Positions 18,062 through 27,662 of a stretch of 64,000 bases of DNA are shown here, one piece after another (positions within the stretch are counted from its first letter, which is position 1; every line of letters starts with the position of its first letter). The DNA lies in contig NZ_MRCM01000015.1 of the NCBI RefSeq assembly GCF_002303885.1, positions 101,476 through 165,475 on the forward strand, in the 5' to 3' direction. This stretch comes from Flavobacterium sp. ACN2 (GTDB lineage Bacteria > Bacteroidota > Bacteroidia > Flavobacteriales > Flavobacteriaceae). Both the position numbers and the translations under genes were made by a program. A model generated the notes under the pieces. It was not told the origin of the DNA, did no database searches, and saw only the letters and a list, made by a program, of their open reading frames with translations.

Positions 18062-21000
18062 TTAAAATTTAACACTTAATCCTAATTGTGTAGTTACTGC
18101 CGCTGGACGGTTTACTCCAAAAGGAGAAGCTGCCCATTCTGGATCGTAACCATCAAAATCTGTAAACACAAATGGATCTAGAACATTCACATAAATTCTG
18201 AAATTAGAAATTTTTAGTTTTTTCAATAATTCAGAATCTAAAGTGTAACCTAAAGATATATTTTTGATTTTCACGTAAGAAACATCTCTATAGTACCCAA
18301 AAAGAGAAGACCAATAAGCTCCTGCACCTGTTGCAACAGGACCTGGTCTTGGGTTTGTAGTATTTGCATTAGCTTCGATTCCTGCACCATTTGTTGGAAT
18401 GAAATAATCCATTGCTATTTTTTGACGTCCTCTATCGCTTACATCGGCAAAGTTTTGGTGGAAAGTACTTAAAACAGTTTGCCCTTGACTTGTTAAGACT
18501 GAGAAATTAAAATCAAATTGTCCTACAACTAATTTAGAATATAAACTTCCTTGCCATTCTGGGTTTGGATTTCCAATTACTGTTCTATCATCTTGGTTAA
18601 ATTTACCATCTCCATTTAAATCTTTTGGTCTTGCCTGTCCAGGAGCCATTCCGTAAGAGGCTGCCTGAGCCGCTTCGCTTTCTTGCCAAACTCCATCATA
18701 AACATAATTGTAATTTGGGTTTAATGGCGCACCAAGTATTAATTTGTTTCCAATATCACTTACTTTGTCCTGATTGTAAATTGACTCTAATTTATTTACG
18801 TTTTTAGTAAAAGTAAAAGTCGTTTCCCAAGTTACCTTTCCAGACTTAATGTTTTTTGTAGTCAATAAAGCTTCTATACCTTTATTGCTAACAGATCCAA
18901 CATTTGCAAACGTATTTTTCCAACCTGTCTCAGCTGGCAATTGCTGTTTGTAAATCAAATTGTCTGATAATCTGTCGTATACATCTACACTACCTGTAAT
19001 TCTATTTTTTAAGAATCCAAAATCAAGACCCAAGTTGTATTCTCTTGTTTTCTCCCAAGTTAGATTTGGATTTGCTAAGTTTTCTGACTGCCATCCGGGA
19101 ATAACATTTGAACCTTGTGCATAGAATGTCTGTTGGTTTAAAAGTGCTTGAGATGTATAAGGAGCTACGTTATCATTTCCTGTGTAACCAATACTAGCAC
19201 GTAATTTTAAATCTGAAACAACTGAGCTATTTGCTAAAAATGATTCTTTACTAAGTTTCCATCCTAAGGCTAATGATGGGAAACTTTCCCATTTGTTACC
19301 TTCAGATAAAACAGACGAACCATCCCATCTTGTAGAAGCGGTAATCAAATATTTGTCTTTAAATGCATAGTTTAAACGTACTGCATAAGAGTTTAAGGTG
19401 TTTTTCGCAAAAGCCGATTTTATTACATAACTCGTTTGCGCACCAGAACCCATATTATCTGTTCCAACATCAAAAGGCTGACTATTAGAATACATATAAG
19501 AGTTTTCGTCTGTATTTGAATACAAACTTTGCAATAATAAAACACTTACATCGTGAACTTCATTGAAAGTATGTTTCAAATCGATTTGATTATCCCAAGT
19601 ATAATTGAAGTTGTTTATGTTTTCTAAAGTTGCTGAATTTTTTCCGTTTAAGGTTACCCCTGCATTTGTTTGTGCTGTGTAAGCTTTAGAATTTTGGGTA
19701 TCCATAATTCCTGCAGCAAAAGTTGTTTTAAACGAAAGCCATTTTAGTGGCTGATATTGGAAATACGCATTTCCTACAGTTTGCCATGTTTTTTCTGTTT
19801 GAGAAGAATTTGCAATCTCCATTAAAGGATTAACTGTCGAAGTTTTATTGATAGCCCAAGCACCATTAGGATAAGTTAATTTACCTGGTAGAAAAAACAA
19901 AGTTCCAATTTGCTCATTTCCATTTGCATCAATTGCCCAAGGAGACATTAATGGACTTAATCTGAATGCGTCCTGCATCGCCAAATCACTTCCTAATTGA
20001 TTGTCTAATCTTGCAATTGTAACGTTTACTCCTGTAGAAAATTTATCATTTATTTTATGATTCAATCCTAATTTAAAAGAGTATTTATCTGTCGCATCAT
20101 TTTCAATAAGACCGCGATCACTCTGGATTCCGAATCCTAAGTTATAGCTTAAACCAGAATCTGAACGTCCAGAAATATTTAAATAATTATTCTCTGTCAT
20201 TCCCGATTTAAGTACAGCATCATACCAGTCAAAATTGTAACCGCTATTGGCACGAGAAACCAATAAAGGACTCTGATTTCCAGCCAAAGTAGCCAATTGT
20301 GCCGGCGTTTGGGTAAGAGGCGTTGCACTCATATAAGCAACTTGGTGAAATTTCCACCACTCTTCTCCAGACATCATTTTTGGCAATCTAGTCGCAATTT
20401 TATTTCCGTAAGAAGTATCAAAAGTTACACTAATTCCAGCTTTTGCGCTAGTTCCGCTTTTTGTTGTAACAATGATAACCCCGTTTGATCCTCTAGAACC
20501 ATAAATTGCAGCAGAAGAAGCATCTTTTAAAACATCCATTCTGGCAATATCCTGTGGATTTAAGAAATCGATTCCATCCATTGGCACACCATCTACAACA
20601 TATAAAGGCGAAGAACCAACCACACTTGGATTATTTGAATCTGCAATTAGGGAATTATTTCCTCTAATTACTACTTTAAATCCATCTCCTGCACGTCCTG
20701 ATGAAGATGAAATCTGCACCCCAGGCGTACTACCTTGAATTGCCTCCAAAGGATTAATTGTATTTCTTTCTGTGATAGTAGCAGCACTAATGGTACTAAC
20801 AGAACCTGTAAGATCTGTCTTTTTTACAGATCCGTATCCTACAACCACAACTTCTGTTAATGCGTTTGATTGTTCTGCTAAACTTACATTGATTTTAGTT
20901 TTTCCAGCAACACTTACCTCCTGTGTCTGAAATCCTAAATAGCTAATTATTAAGGTAGCTTTACTGTTTGATACATTAATTTTGAAACTTCCTTCAAAAT

Positions 21001-21190
21001 CTGTCGAAGTTCCGTTTTTAGTTCCCTTTTCATTAATGTTTACCCCTGGCAGCGACATACCGGTAGCGTCGGTAATCTTCCCTTCAATTGTTGTTGACTG
21101 TGCATAAATAGAACTGCACAGCAAAAAATTCAGGAAAAAGAAAAATACAAAGTACTTATCTTTTTTCTCAGATAATTGTTTAATACTCAT
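18062..21190 (-). CDS. SusC-like TonB-dependent transporter for pectin oligosaccharides
   Basis: A 1042-residue outer-membrane importer. Signal peptide to about residue 30 (SSIYAQ), then a carboxypeptidase-regulatory-like domain (IEGKITDATGMSLPGVNI), a plug with the TonB box region EVVVVGYGSVKKTDLTGSV and the SusC signature DVLKDASSAAIYGSRGSNGV (about residue 220), and a 22-strand barrel containing DLNGDGKFNQDDR near the C-terminus, ending in an aromatic (LSVKF). Together with SusD it forms the TonB-driven uptake complex of a polysaccharide utilisation locus. It follows GH28 by 30 bases in the operon from the 22.7 kb promoter. Confidence 0.95.
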   Translation of the reverse strand: MSIKQLSEKKDKYFVFFFFLNFLLCSSIYAQSTTIEGKITDATGMSLPGVNINEKGTKNGTSTDFEGSFKINVSNSKATLIISYLGFQTQEVSVAGKTKINVSLAEQSNALTEVVVVGYGSVKKTDLTGSVSTISAATITERNTINPLEAIQGSTPGVQISSSSGRAGDGFKVVIRGNNSLIADSNNPSVVGSSPLYVVDGVPMDGIDFLNPQDIARMDVLKDASSAAIYGSRGSNGVIIVTTKSGTSAKAGISVTFDTSYGNKIATRLPKMMSGEEWWKFHQVAYMSATPLTQTPAQLATLAGNQSPLLVSRANSGYNFDWYDAVLKSGMTENNYLNISGRSDSGLSYNLGFGIQSDRGLIENDATDKYSFKLGLNHKINDKFSTGVNVTIARLDNQLGSDLAMQDAFRLSPLMSPWAIDANGNEQIGTLFFLPGKLTYPNGAWAINKTSTVNPLMEIANSSQTEKTWQTVGNAYFQYQPLKWLSFKTTFAAGIMDTQNSKAYTAQTNAGVTLNGKNSATLENINNFNYTWDNQIDLKHTFNEVHDVSVLLLQSLYSNTDENSYMYSNSQPFDVGTDNMGSGAQTSYVIKSAFAKNTLNSYAVRLNYAFKDKYLITASTRWDGSSVLSEGNKWESFPSLALGWKLSKESFLANSSVVSDLKLRASIGYTGNDNVAPYTSQALLNQQTFYAQGSNVIPGWQSENLANPNLTWEKTREYNLGLDFGFLKNRITGSVDVYDRLSDNLIYKQQLPAETGWKNTFANVGSVSNKGIEALLTTKNIKSGKVTWETTFTFTKNVNKLESIYNQDKVSDIGNKLILGAPLNPNYNYVYDGVWQESEAAQAASYGMAPGQARPKDLNGDGKFNQDDRTVIGNPNPEWQGSLYSKLVVGQFDFNFSVLTSQGQTVLSTFHQNFADVSDRGRQKIAMDYFIPTNGAGIEANANTTNPRPGPVATGAGAYWSSLFGYYRDVSYVKIKNISLGYTLDSELLKKLKISNFRIYVNVLDPFVFTDFDGYDPEWAASPFGVNRPAAVTTQLGLSVKF

Positions 21191-21220
21191 GTGGTTTAAA
21201 GTTTGGTTAATTGATAGTGT

Positions 21221-22666
21221 TTAATTGTTGATAGATTCTACTTTTTTCTCATTGATATAGGTATTTATAAAATTTATGTTTTTTACGTTTTTTAGTAAAT
21301 AGACAGAATCTACTTTCTGGATTTTTACATTTTTTAGTGTAATATTCTCCACTGGAGATGCTGCATAACCTTCTGCCCAAACGCTGTATTTTCCACCGTT
21401 TTTTACAGTTACATTCTCTAAGCTTACATTTCTGATTACTGGAATAAAGTTTCCTGTCTGAGATCCGTATACATTGTAAAACATGTTTAGTTTCAAAACA
21501 CATTCTTTTACAGTTCCCACTTCTAGATTTCGCACATATATATTTTCAATGACTCCACCTCTTTTTGAATTGGTTTTGATACGAATGGCTCGATCCAAAT
21601 TCGGACTATCCATGACACAGTTTTCGACAAAAACATTATTCACTCCTGCCGAAATTTCGCTTCCAATTACAACACCACCGTGGCCATCGACCATTTTGCA
21701 GTTTTGTACAATGATATTTTTACTTGGTATTGCCACTCTTCTTCCGTCTCCGTCACGTCCTGCTTTAATTGCGATACAATCATCGCCCGTATTAAAAGTG
21801 CAGTTTCTGATTAAAATATTCTGGGAATATTCTGGATCGCAACCATCATTATTGGGACCATGGCTATTAACCGTTACGCCGTCAATAATCATGTTGTTTG
21901 TTTTTATAGGGTGTAAAATCCAAAAAGGAGAATTAATAATTTTCACATCTTTTATTAAAGCCGTATTACACTCGAAAAACTCAATAAAGTTGGGTCTTAA
22001 ATAACGTCCCTCACCAAAAATTCTTTCTGATACCGGAATTCCTTTTTCTGCCATATCAACCAAAACTTCACGATTTGTCGGATCATTTTGAGAAGGAATA
22101 CCTTTTTTCCACCCATAACCTTTTCCGCCAGACCAAATCCACCAATTGGTGCTGTCTGCCTGACCGTTTAAAGTTCCTTTTCCTGTAACTGCAATATTGG
22201 TTTTGTTTTTTGCATATATAAGAGGAGAATAATTCATTAATTCTGTTCCTTCCCAAGAAGTATGAACAATAGGATAATCTTTTGGATTTAAACTGAAAAG
22301 AATCTCAGCATGATCATCTAAATGCAGATTAACATTATTTTCTAAATGAATGGCTCCTGTTAAGTATTTTCCGTTTGGAACCAAAACTTTTCCTCCACCA
22401 TTTTTTGAACACTCTTGTATTGCTTTTTGGAAAGCCAAAGTGTTTAACGTTTTTCCATCTGCAATAGCACCAAAATCATTTATGTTGTATACTTTATCTG
22501 AGAAATGGGTTTGTGGAATGCTTTTTATAACCAAATCCATTCTTTTCCATGGATTATCTGAAGAAACTGACGAAGAGTGTCTTGCACATGATGCTATTAA
22601 CAGCCCTAAAGCAGCTAAAAAAAGAATCTTTTTAAACGTGATCATCTTATTTGTAATCATTTGCAC
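21221..22666 (-). CDS. GH28 polygalacturonase, lipoprotein, first gene of the pectin operon
   Basis: A 481-residue GH28 enzyme with a lipobox (LLIASCARHS, cysteine near residue 27), so anchored to the cell surface or periplasmic face. Canonical signatures are all present: NNDGCDPEYS, GDDCIAIKAGRDGDG, GHGGVVIGSE, and RIKTNSKRGG. It should hydrolyse polygalacturonate. It is the first gene behind the LacI-type operator, immediately before SusC/SusD, so it probably generates the first soluble fragments. A start eight codons in (MITFKKILF) is a plausible alternative. Confidence 0.92.
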   Translation of the reverse strand: MQMITNKMITFKKILFLAALGLLIASCARHSSSVSSDNPWKRMDLVIKSIPQTHFSDKVYNINDFGAIADGKTLNTLAFQKAIQECSKNGGGKVLVPNGKYLTGAIHLENNVNLHLDDHAEILFSLNPKDYPIVHTSWEGTELMNYSPLIYAKNKTNIAVTGKGTLNGQADSTNWWIWSGGKGYGWKKGIPSQNDPTNREVLVDMAEKGIPVSERIFGEGRYLRPNFIEFFECNTALIKDVKIINSPFWILHPIKTNNMIIDGVTVNSHGPNNDGCDPEYSQNILIRNCTFNTGDDCIAIKAGRDGDGRRVAIPSKNIIVQNCKMVDGHGGVVIGSEISAGVNNVFVENCVMDSPNLDRAIRIKTNSKRGGVIENIYVRNLEVGTVKECVLKLNMFYNVYGSQTGNFIPVIRNVSLENVTVKNGGKYSVWAEGYAASPVENITLKNVKIQKVDSVYLLKNVKNINFINTYINEKKVESINN

Positions 22667-22705
22667 AGATTTTTCTTATTGGAATATCAAAAACATAAAG
22701 TTTTA

Positions 22706-22719
22706 TGTAATCGATTACA
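22706..22719. promoter_or_regulatory. LacI-family operator of the pectin operon
   Basis: TGTAATCGATTACA is a perfect 14-bp palindrome with the central CG typical of LacI-family sites. It directly adjoins the -7 box of the leftward promoter (22720-22727), covering the expected transcription start, so binding would block initiation. Near-identical sites lie before kduI and exuT. Confidence 0.85.
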
Positions 22720-22751
22720 CGAAAGTAGAAAAATTGTTCTAAGACACCAAA
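22720..22751 (-). promoter_or_regulatory. Promoter of the GH28-SusC-SusD pectin operon
   Basis: On the minus strand TTTG (22748-22751), 20 bases, then TACTTTCG (22720-22727), a 7 of 8 match to TAnnTTTG. The operator begins at the next base. Confidence 0.65.
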
Positions 22752-22869
22752 TTAATTTAGAAAAAAATTATATATTTAATTTTTATTACAAAAATTAATT
22801 ACATTTAATGCAAAAAATTAGATAATTTATTATCATTGTAGAATCTAAAACGTTTGAGTTTTTCAATAC

Positions 22870-22918
22870 GGTAATCGATAACAATTTTTATTACATAATG
22901 AAAAAAAATGTACTTTTG
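22870..22918 (+). promoter_or_regulatory. Promoter of the LacI-type gene with an operator variant
   Basis: TACTTTTG (22911-22918) fits the -7 consensus 31 bases before the lacI start. Upstream, GGTAATCGATAACA (22870-22883) matches the operator palindrome at 12 of 14 positions and covers the region just before -33. This points to autoregulation from a different geometry than the other sites. Confidence 0.6.
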
Positions 22919-22948
22919 TCTAAAAATAATCCGAAAAACTTTTTTTGA

Positions 22949-23977
22949 ATGAGTGAAAAAGTAACTATTTACGATATTGCTGAAAAATTAAACATCACAG
23001 CTGCAACAGTTTCCAGAGCGTTAAACAATAATCCTAAAATAAAGGAAGCGACGCGAGAGTTGGTTATCAAAACTGCTGCTGCGATGAACTATAAGCAGAA
23101 CAAACTGGCGCTAGCTTTGAAAAGCGGTAGAAGTAATAATATCGGAGTTATTGTGCCGCGTATTGACAGCAATTTTTTCGCGTCGGTAATTCGAGGAATC
23201 GAAGAAGAGCTTTATCCTCACGGCTATCAGGTTATTATTTGTCAGACGCATGAAAGCATTAAAAGAGAAAACGAAAACCTCCATACATTAGTAGATGCAC
23301 AAGTAGACGGAATTATGATGTCAGTTACGGGTATTTCAGATGAAAATGACAGCGCTTTCAGAAACGTATTAGAAAAAAATGTACCGTTGATATTTTTTGA
23401 TAGAAGCAAACACATTGATGGCGTAAGTTCTGTAACTATTAATGACTTTAAAGGCGGTTATTTAGCAACTAAACATTTAATAGATGAAGGTTGTAGAAAT
23501 ATTGCGCATTTCTCTGGAGATCAATCTTTAGATATTTTCAAAAACAGGTTTTTAGGATACAAACAAGCTTTATTGGACAACGGACTTTCTTTTAATGAAG
23601 AGCATGTTATTTTTACTAAAAGTAGCGTAGAGGCCGGTAAAGATGCTGTCGATAAACTTTTACAGTTACAAACGCCTCCTGATGCTATTTTTTCTTCGAG
23701 CGATTTTGCTGCTTTAGGAGCAATACAAGAGTTAAAAGAGCGAAATATCAGTATTCCAGATGAGTTTTGTGTTGCAGGTTTCAGTAACGAACCTTTTACT
23801 AAATTCATGGAATTATCTATTACTTCTGTAGATCAGTCACCACTGGAAATGGGAAGAATGTCTGCGCGCGTTTTCTTAGAACAGGTTGACAAAACAGATA
23901 CAATTAAAATAGAAAAGAAAGTTGTTCTTGCTCCAGAATTACATATTCGTAAATCGTCTACAAGAACTAATTTTTAA
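22949..23977 (+). CDS. LacI-family transcriptional regulator of pectin/uronate use
   Basis: A 342-residue LacI/GalR-type repressor. Residues 4-25 form the DNA-binding helix-turn-helix (VTIYDIAEKLNITAATVSRAL), followed by the hinge helix region and a periplasmic-binding-protein-like effector domain (NNIGVIVPRIDSNFFASVI, then DAIFSSSDFAALGAIQ and SITSVDQSPLEMGR). The ligand is probably a uronate or a catabolic intermediate such as KDG. It is divergent from the pectin operon, with operators in the shared spacer and at kduI and exuT, so it is the likely regulator of all four. It ends at a strong terminator. Confidence 0.92.
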   Translation: MSEKVTIYDIAEKLNITAATVSRALNNNPKIKEATRELVIKTAAAMNYKQNKLALALKSGRSNNIGVIVPRIDSNFFASVIRGIEEELYPHGYQVIICQTHESIKRENENLHTLVDAQVDGIMMSVTGISDENDSAFRNVLEKNVPLIFFDRSKHIDGVSSVTINDFKGGYLATKHLIDEGCRNIAHFSGDQSLDIFKNRFLGYKQALLDNGLSFNEEHVIFTKSSVEAGKDAVDKLLQLQTPPDAIFSSSDFAALGAIQELKERNISIPDEFCVAGFSNEPFTKFMELSITSVDQSPLEMGRMSARVFLEQVDKTDTIKIEKKVVLAPELHIRKSSTRTNF

Positions 23978-24000
23978 TATTTTTTATCATAAGTTATATA

Positions 24001-24027
24001 AGCCCATTTTATAATGGGCTTTTTTTA
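24001..24027 (+). terminator. Terminator of the LacI-type gene
   Basis: AGCCCATTTTATAATGGGCT hairpin followed by TTTTTTT, 24 bases past the stop codon. Confidence 0.85.
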
Positions 24028-24056
24028 TGCAAGCTTCGGAAAAGCTTAATATTATA

Positions 24057-24245
24057 GCAAAAAATAAACATTCACAACATACAGCTCCCGCGGAGCTAAA
24101 TATATTTAGGCTGCAGAAAAATATGTCGCTCCGCCGGGGCTTTATGTTCAATGACTAATTGTTATCTATAAATATTTCGCTCCTCCGGAGCTGTATGTTG
24201 TAACCGATTAATCTTTTGCTATAAATATTTCGCTTCTCCGAAGCT
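24057..24245. repeat. Array of CTCCGGAGC-type palindromic repeats
   Basis: The spacer after lacI holds three or four related pieces: ACAACATACAGCTCCCGCGG, ATATGTCGCTCCGCCGGGGC, AAATATTTCGCTCCTCCGGAGC with TGTATGTTGT (the inverse of the first piece) and AAATATTTCGCTTCTCCGAAGC. This inverted arrangement resembles REP or BIME elements. No gene is visible in it. Confidence 0.65.
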
Positions 24246-24249
24246 TTCT

Positions 24250-24283
24250 CAAAAAAAAAAGAGACGCACTACTGTGCGTCTCT
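24250..24283 (-). terminator. Terminator of the uxaB-uxaA transcript
   Basis: On the minus strand AGAGACGCAC, four-base loop, GTGCGTCTCT, then ten U's. It follows the uxaA stop by 60 bases. Confidence 0.8.
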
Positions 24284-24342
24284 ACATATAAACCTTTGTC
24301 ACTTTGTATCTCTGTAACTTTGTACCTTTGTACCTAAAAAAC

Positions 24343-25965
24343 TTAAAGCGATACCCCTCTTTTCCAAGGAATAAAATCGTTCTGATTTAAAATAGCAGCT
24401 TTTGTTTTAATGTTACCACTGGCAACATCAATAATAAATTCTAACATTTCATCAGCCATTTCATCAATTGATTTTTCTCCAGTGATAATTCCACCCGTAT
24501 CAATATCGATAATATCAGACATTTTGTTTGCTAGTTGCGTGTTTGATGAAATCTTCACAACCGGTGCAATTGGGTTTCCTGTTGGAGTTCCTAAACCTGT
24601 TGTAAACAATACCATATTAGCTCCAGAACCAACCATTGCAGTTGTACATTCTACGTCATTTCCTGGCGTACATAACAATGTAAATCCTGGTTCGTTAATA
24701 TATTCTCCATAATCGAAAACACCTGTAATTGGCGATGTCCCACCTTTTTTAGCAGCACCAGCCGATTTCATAGCATCTGTAATCAAACCGTCTTTAATAT
24801 TACCTGGAGAAGGATTCATATCAAATCCTGAACCTGCATCAACAACTGTTTTTTCGTACCATTGCATTAAGTCCAAGAAACGTTTTCCATCCTTATCATC
24901 TATACAACGATTTACTAATTCCTGTTCTACTCCACATAATTCAGGAAATTCAGAAAGAATCGTAGTTCCTCCCAAAGCAACTAAATGATCAGATAACACT
25001 CCCAAAGTTGGGTTGGCAGAAATTCCAGAAAAACCATCAGATCCACCGCACTCTAAACCAATTCTTAGTTTAGATAATGGAGCTGGCTCTCTCTTAATTT
25101 CGTTTGCTTTTTTAATAGCTTCAAAAGTATCTTTTACCACACTGCTCAACATGGTTTCAATTGTCCCAATAGACTGTTGATCGTAAATTAAAACAGGTTT
25201 TTTACTGTCTGGATTGATCGCATCTAAAGCTTCTTTGAAAATTGAAATCTGAAGATTCTGGCATCCTAAACTCAATACCGTTGCTCCAGCTACGTTTGGA
25301 TTGTTTACATAACCCGCCAAAAGCTTCGCTAAACTGTGCGAATCCTGACGAATTCCACCGCATCCACCTTGGTGTGTAATGAATTTTACTTCAATATTAT
25401 TGAATAAATTGGCATCGTTTGAAGCTTCTTGATTTCCTGCTCCTCCCGTTTCTGATTTTACCAAAGAACGCAACAATAACTGATAATCGTTCTCTTTTGG
25501 TTTCATCAATTCTTTCTCAAAAATATCTTTTAAGATTTCGATGTTTCTGTTTTCACAAAAAACCAATGGAAAAAACAACCAAACATTTTCTGTTCCAACC
25601 TGTCCATCTTCTCTATGATAGCCCTGCCACGTTCTATCTTTCCACTTGTCCACATTTGGAGCATTCCAGCCAATAGTTTCAGTTTTACCTGTAACTTTAT
25701 CGCTTTCGTGTTTTACGTTTAGAGTAGAAAGCAATCCGCCTTTTTCAATTTTAGCGCTTGCCTTTCCTACTAAAACACCATACATAATGATTCTGTCCCC
25801 TACATTAAAAGGAACCATTGCAATCTTATGTTTCATTTTTACATCAGACTCTACGGTAATTGATTGTCCTTCAAAATCAATCACTTCGCCTGCAGTAAGA
25901 TCCACCAAAGCAACCGCAACATTGTCGGTTGGGTGAACTTTTATTAATTTTTTCTGCGTTGCCAT
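24343..25965 (-). CDS. uxaA: Altronate dehydratase
   Basis: Cytoplasmic enzyme that dehydrates D-altronate to 2-keto-3-deoxygluconate, the third step of galacturonate breakdown. Length 540 is as expected for a full UxaA: an N-terminal SAF-like domain (about 1-95, HPTDNVAVALVDLTAGEVI) and the larger catalytic domain with cysteine and histidine motifs (HQGGCGGIRQDSHSLA, LGCQNLQ, GLECGGSDGFSGISANP, LLCTPGNDVECTTAMVGSGA) likely to hold the metal. It is 31 bases behind uxaB on the same strand and ends the catabolic run with a terminator. Confidence 0.95.
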   Translation of the reverse strand: MATQKKLIKVHPTDNVAVALVDLTAGEVIDFEGQSITVESDVKMKHKIAMVPFNVGDRIIMYGVLVGKASAKIEKGGLLSTLNVKHESDKVTGKTETIGWNAPNVDKWKDRTWQGYHREDGQVGTENVWLFFPLVFCENRNIEILKDIFEKELMKPKENDYQLLLRSLVKSETGGAGNQEASNDANLFNNIEVKFITHQGGCGGIRQDSHSLAKLLAGYVNNPNVAGATVLSLGCQNLQISIFKEALDAINPDSKKPVLIYDQQSIGTIETMLSSVVKDTFEAIKKANEIKREPAPLSKLRIGLECGGSDGFSGISANPTLGVLSDHLVALGGTTILSEFPELCGVEQELVNRCIDDKDGKRFLDLMQWYEKTVVDAGSGFDMNPSPGNIKDGLITDAMKSAGAAKKGGTSPITGVFDYGEYINEPGFTLLCTPGNDVECTTAMVGSGANMVLFTTGLGTPTGNPIAPVVKISSNTQLANKMSDIIDIDTGGIITGEKSIDEMADEMLEFIIDVASGNIKTKAAILNQNDFIPWKRGVSL

Positions 25966-25996
25966 AATTAACCTTTGTTCTTTTTGTTGTGTTTTT

Positions 25997-27442
25997 TTAT
26001 TTTATTCTTTCTTGAAACTTAGCAAAACCAGTTTCAATTCCGTTTGAATCTATTTCTTCTAAAGCAATTGTAATTGCTTTTGTCAATCCAGGAATTTCAG
26101 TTAAATCTTCATCCCAGAAACCTTTATTTTGCAATGTTAAACGAGCGATTTTTTCATAGTCATCCGATTTCCAAAGTCCGTTAAAGAATGCTGTAATATC
26201 TTCACCATCTTTAACCGGTAAACTTTGACCATTCCAAGTTCCTTTGTAGAAACGAATTAAGCTCGCTAATGAAAAAGTCAAATTAACAGGTAATTCTTTG
26301 TTTGCCTTATAATATCCTAATAAACTAGGCAAAACTCTTACTTTGAATTTCGATACAGAATTTAATGCGATATCAGCAAGTGCATGTTTGATAAATGGAT
26401 TTTTAAATCGGTCCATTACTTCCTCAGAATAGGCCGTAATTTCATTTTTGTCCATATCAAGAGTTTCACTAATTTCACTAATAACGCTATTTACAAATTT
26501 TCCGGTAAAATCTCCGTTAACAGTTTCCATTACTAATTTATTGCCATGCAAAAGTGAAAAAGGAACCATTGCCGTATGCGCACCGTTTAAAATACGAACT
26601 TTAATCATTTTAAAAGGACGTATATCATCAACGATTTTCACATTCAAATCTGTTTTATGAAAAGGCAATTTTGCTTTTAGATCCTCTCCACCTTCAATAG
26701 CCCAAAGGAAAAAAGGTTCAGCCGCAACAATTAAATTGTCCTCATAATCTAATTTATTATTGTATTCTTCAATTTCAGCTCTTGGATATCCAGGAACAAT
26801 TCTGTCAACCAAAGTACTATGATACGTACAAGCATCTGATACCCAAGTTTTAAATGCATCCTCTAATTTCCATAAATCAACATATTGTAAAATATATTTT
26901 TTAAGCGTCTCAGAATTATAATCAATTAATTCACAAGGAATTATTGTAACTCCTTTAGAAGCATCTCCATTAAAATGTTTAAATCTTTCATGTAATAAAA
27001 CCGTCAATTTTGCAGGAAATGACACTGGTGGTTGCATGTCTGGAGTATCACTTTCAATAAATTCAATTCCAGCTTCTGTAGTATTAGAAACAATAAACTG
27101 AAGCTCTTCTTCTTTGGCTAAAGCCAAATAATTTGCAAATTCAGTATATGGGTTTATAGTTTTTACAATATTATTAATCAACACAATATCTTGTATCTTT
27201 TCGCCTTTTTTGATTCCGTTCATAAACAAGGTATAAAGACCGTCCTGAGCATTAATCATATTTACCATACCGTCTTTTAAAGGCTGAACTACTGCAATAC
27301 CGGCATTAAAATCAACTTCTTTATTTAGTTTGTCAAAAGCATAATCAACAAAGGCTCTTAAAAAGTTACCTTCTCCAAACTGAACCACCTTGATTGGCTG
27401 TAACTTTTCTAATCCTGTATTTATTCTATTTAATTTTTTCAT
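25997..27442 (-). CDS. uxaB: Tagaturonate reductase (altronate oxidoreductase)
   Basis: NADH-dependent reduction of D-tagaturonate to D-altronate, the second step of galacturonate breakdown. The 481 residues match the mannitol dehydrogenase/UxaB type: an N-terminal Rossmann segment (KVVQFGEGNFLRAFVDYAFD), and a C-terminal domain with the catalytic-lysine region MIKVRILNGAHTAMVPFSLL. The neighbours uxaA (31 bases downstream) and uxaC support tagaturonate rather than fructuronate reduction. Confidence 0.95.
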   Translation of the reverse strand: MKKLNRINTGLEKLQPIKVVQFGEGNFLRAFVDYAFDKLNKEVDFNAGIAVVQPLKDGMVNMINAQDGLYTLFMNGIKKGEKIQDIVLINNIVKTINPYTEFANYLALAKEEELQFIVSNTTEAGIEFIESDTPDMQPPVSFPAKLTVLLHERFKHFNGDASKGVTIIPCELIDYNSETLKKYILQYVDLWKLEDAFKTWVSDACTYHSTLVDRIVPGYPRAEIEEYNNKLDYEDNLIVAAEPFFLWAIEGGEDLKAKLPFHKTDLNVKIVDDIRPFKMIKVRILNGAHTAMVPFSLLHGNKLVMETVNGDFTGKFVNSVISEISETLDMDKNEITAYSEEVMDRFKNPFIKHALADIALNSVSKFKVRVLPSLLGYYKANKELPVNLTFSLASLIRFYKGTWNGQSLPVKDGEDITAFFNGLWKSDDYEKIARLTLQNKGFWDEDLTEIPGLTKAITIALEEIDSNGIETGFAKFQERIK

Positions 27443-27485
27443 TTTAAATTTTCTTTAATGCGTTATAAATAACCATTTATAAACC

Positions 27486-27584
27486 TTATTTCTTCATTTC
27501 TGCCTTTAAAATTGCAAAAGAAGCATCACACTCGATTGAGTAAAATAAAATCTGCTGTGAGGAATGGCGGACTCCATTTTTCAA
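27486..27584 (-). CDS. Candidate microprotein between kdgA and uxaB
   Basis: In the 220-base gap between kdgA and uxaB on the operon strand, a 32-codon frame starts at TTG 27584 and stops at 27486-27488; the open frame extends about 11 codons further upstream. The translation looks protein-like, with LKNGVRHSSQQILF and then SIECDASFAILKAEMKK, and the DNA here is richer in GC than the surrounding spacer. The start codon is uncertain and there is no clear family. It could instead be a conserved RNA or a dispersed repeat that happens to be open. No function proposed. Confidence 0.35.
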   Translation of the reverse strand: MKNGVRHSSQQILFYSIECDASFAILKAEMKK

Positions 27585-27662
27585 GCGTAATGCTCTATTA
27601 CAATCTCTAAAAATCTAAAAAAAACTTATAAAATAAGGAGTTAGGCATGATTACCCCTTAAT

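Noticed and set aside
21483..22004. 173-codon plus-strand frame inside GH28
   Set aside because: It is the complement of the GH28 catalytic core and reads as low-quality sequence.
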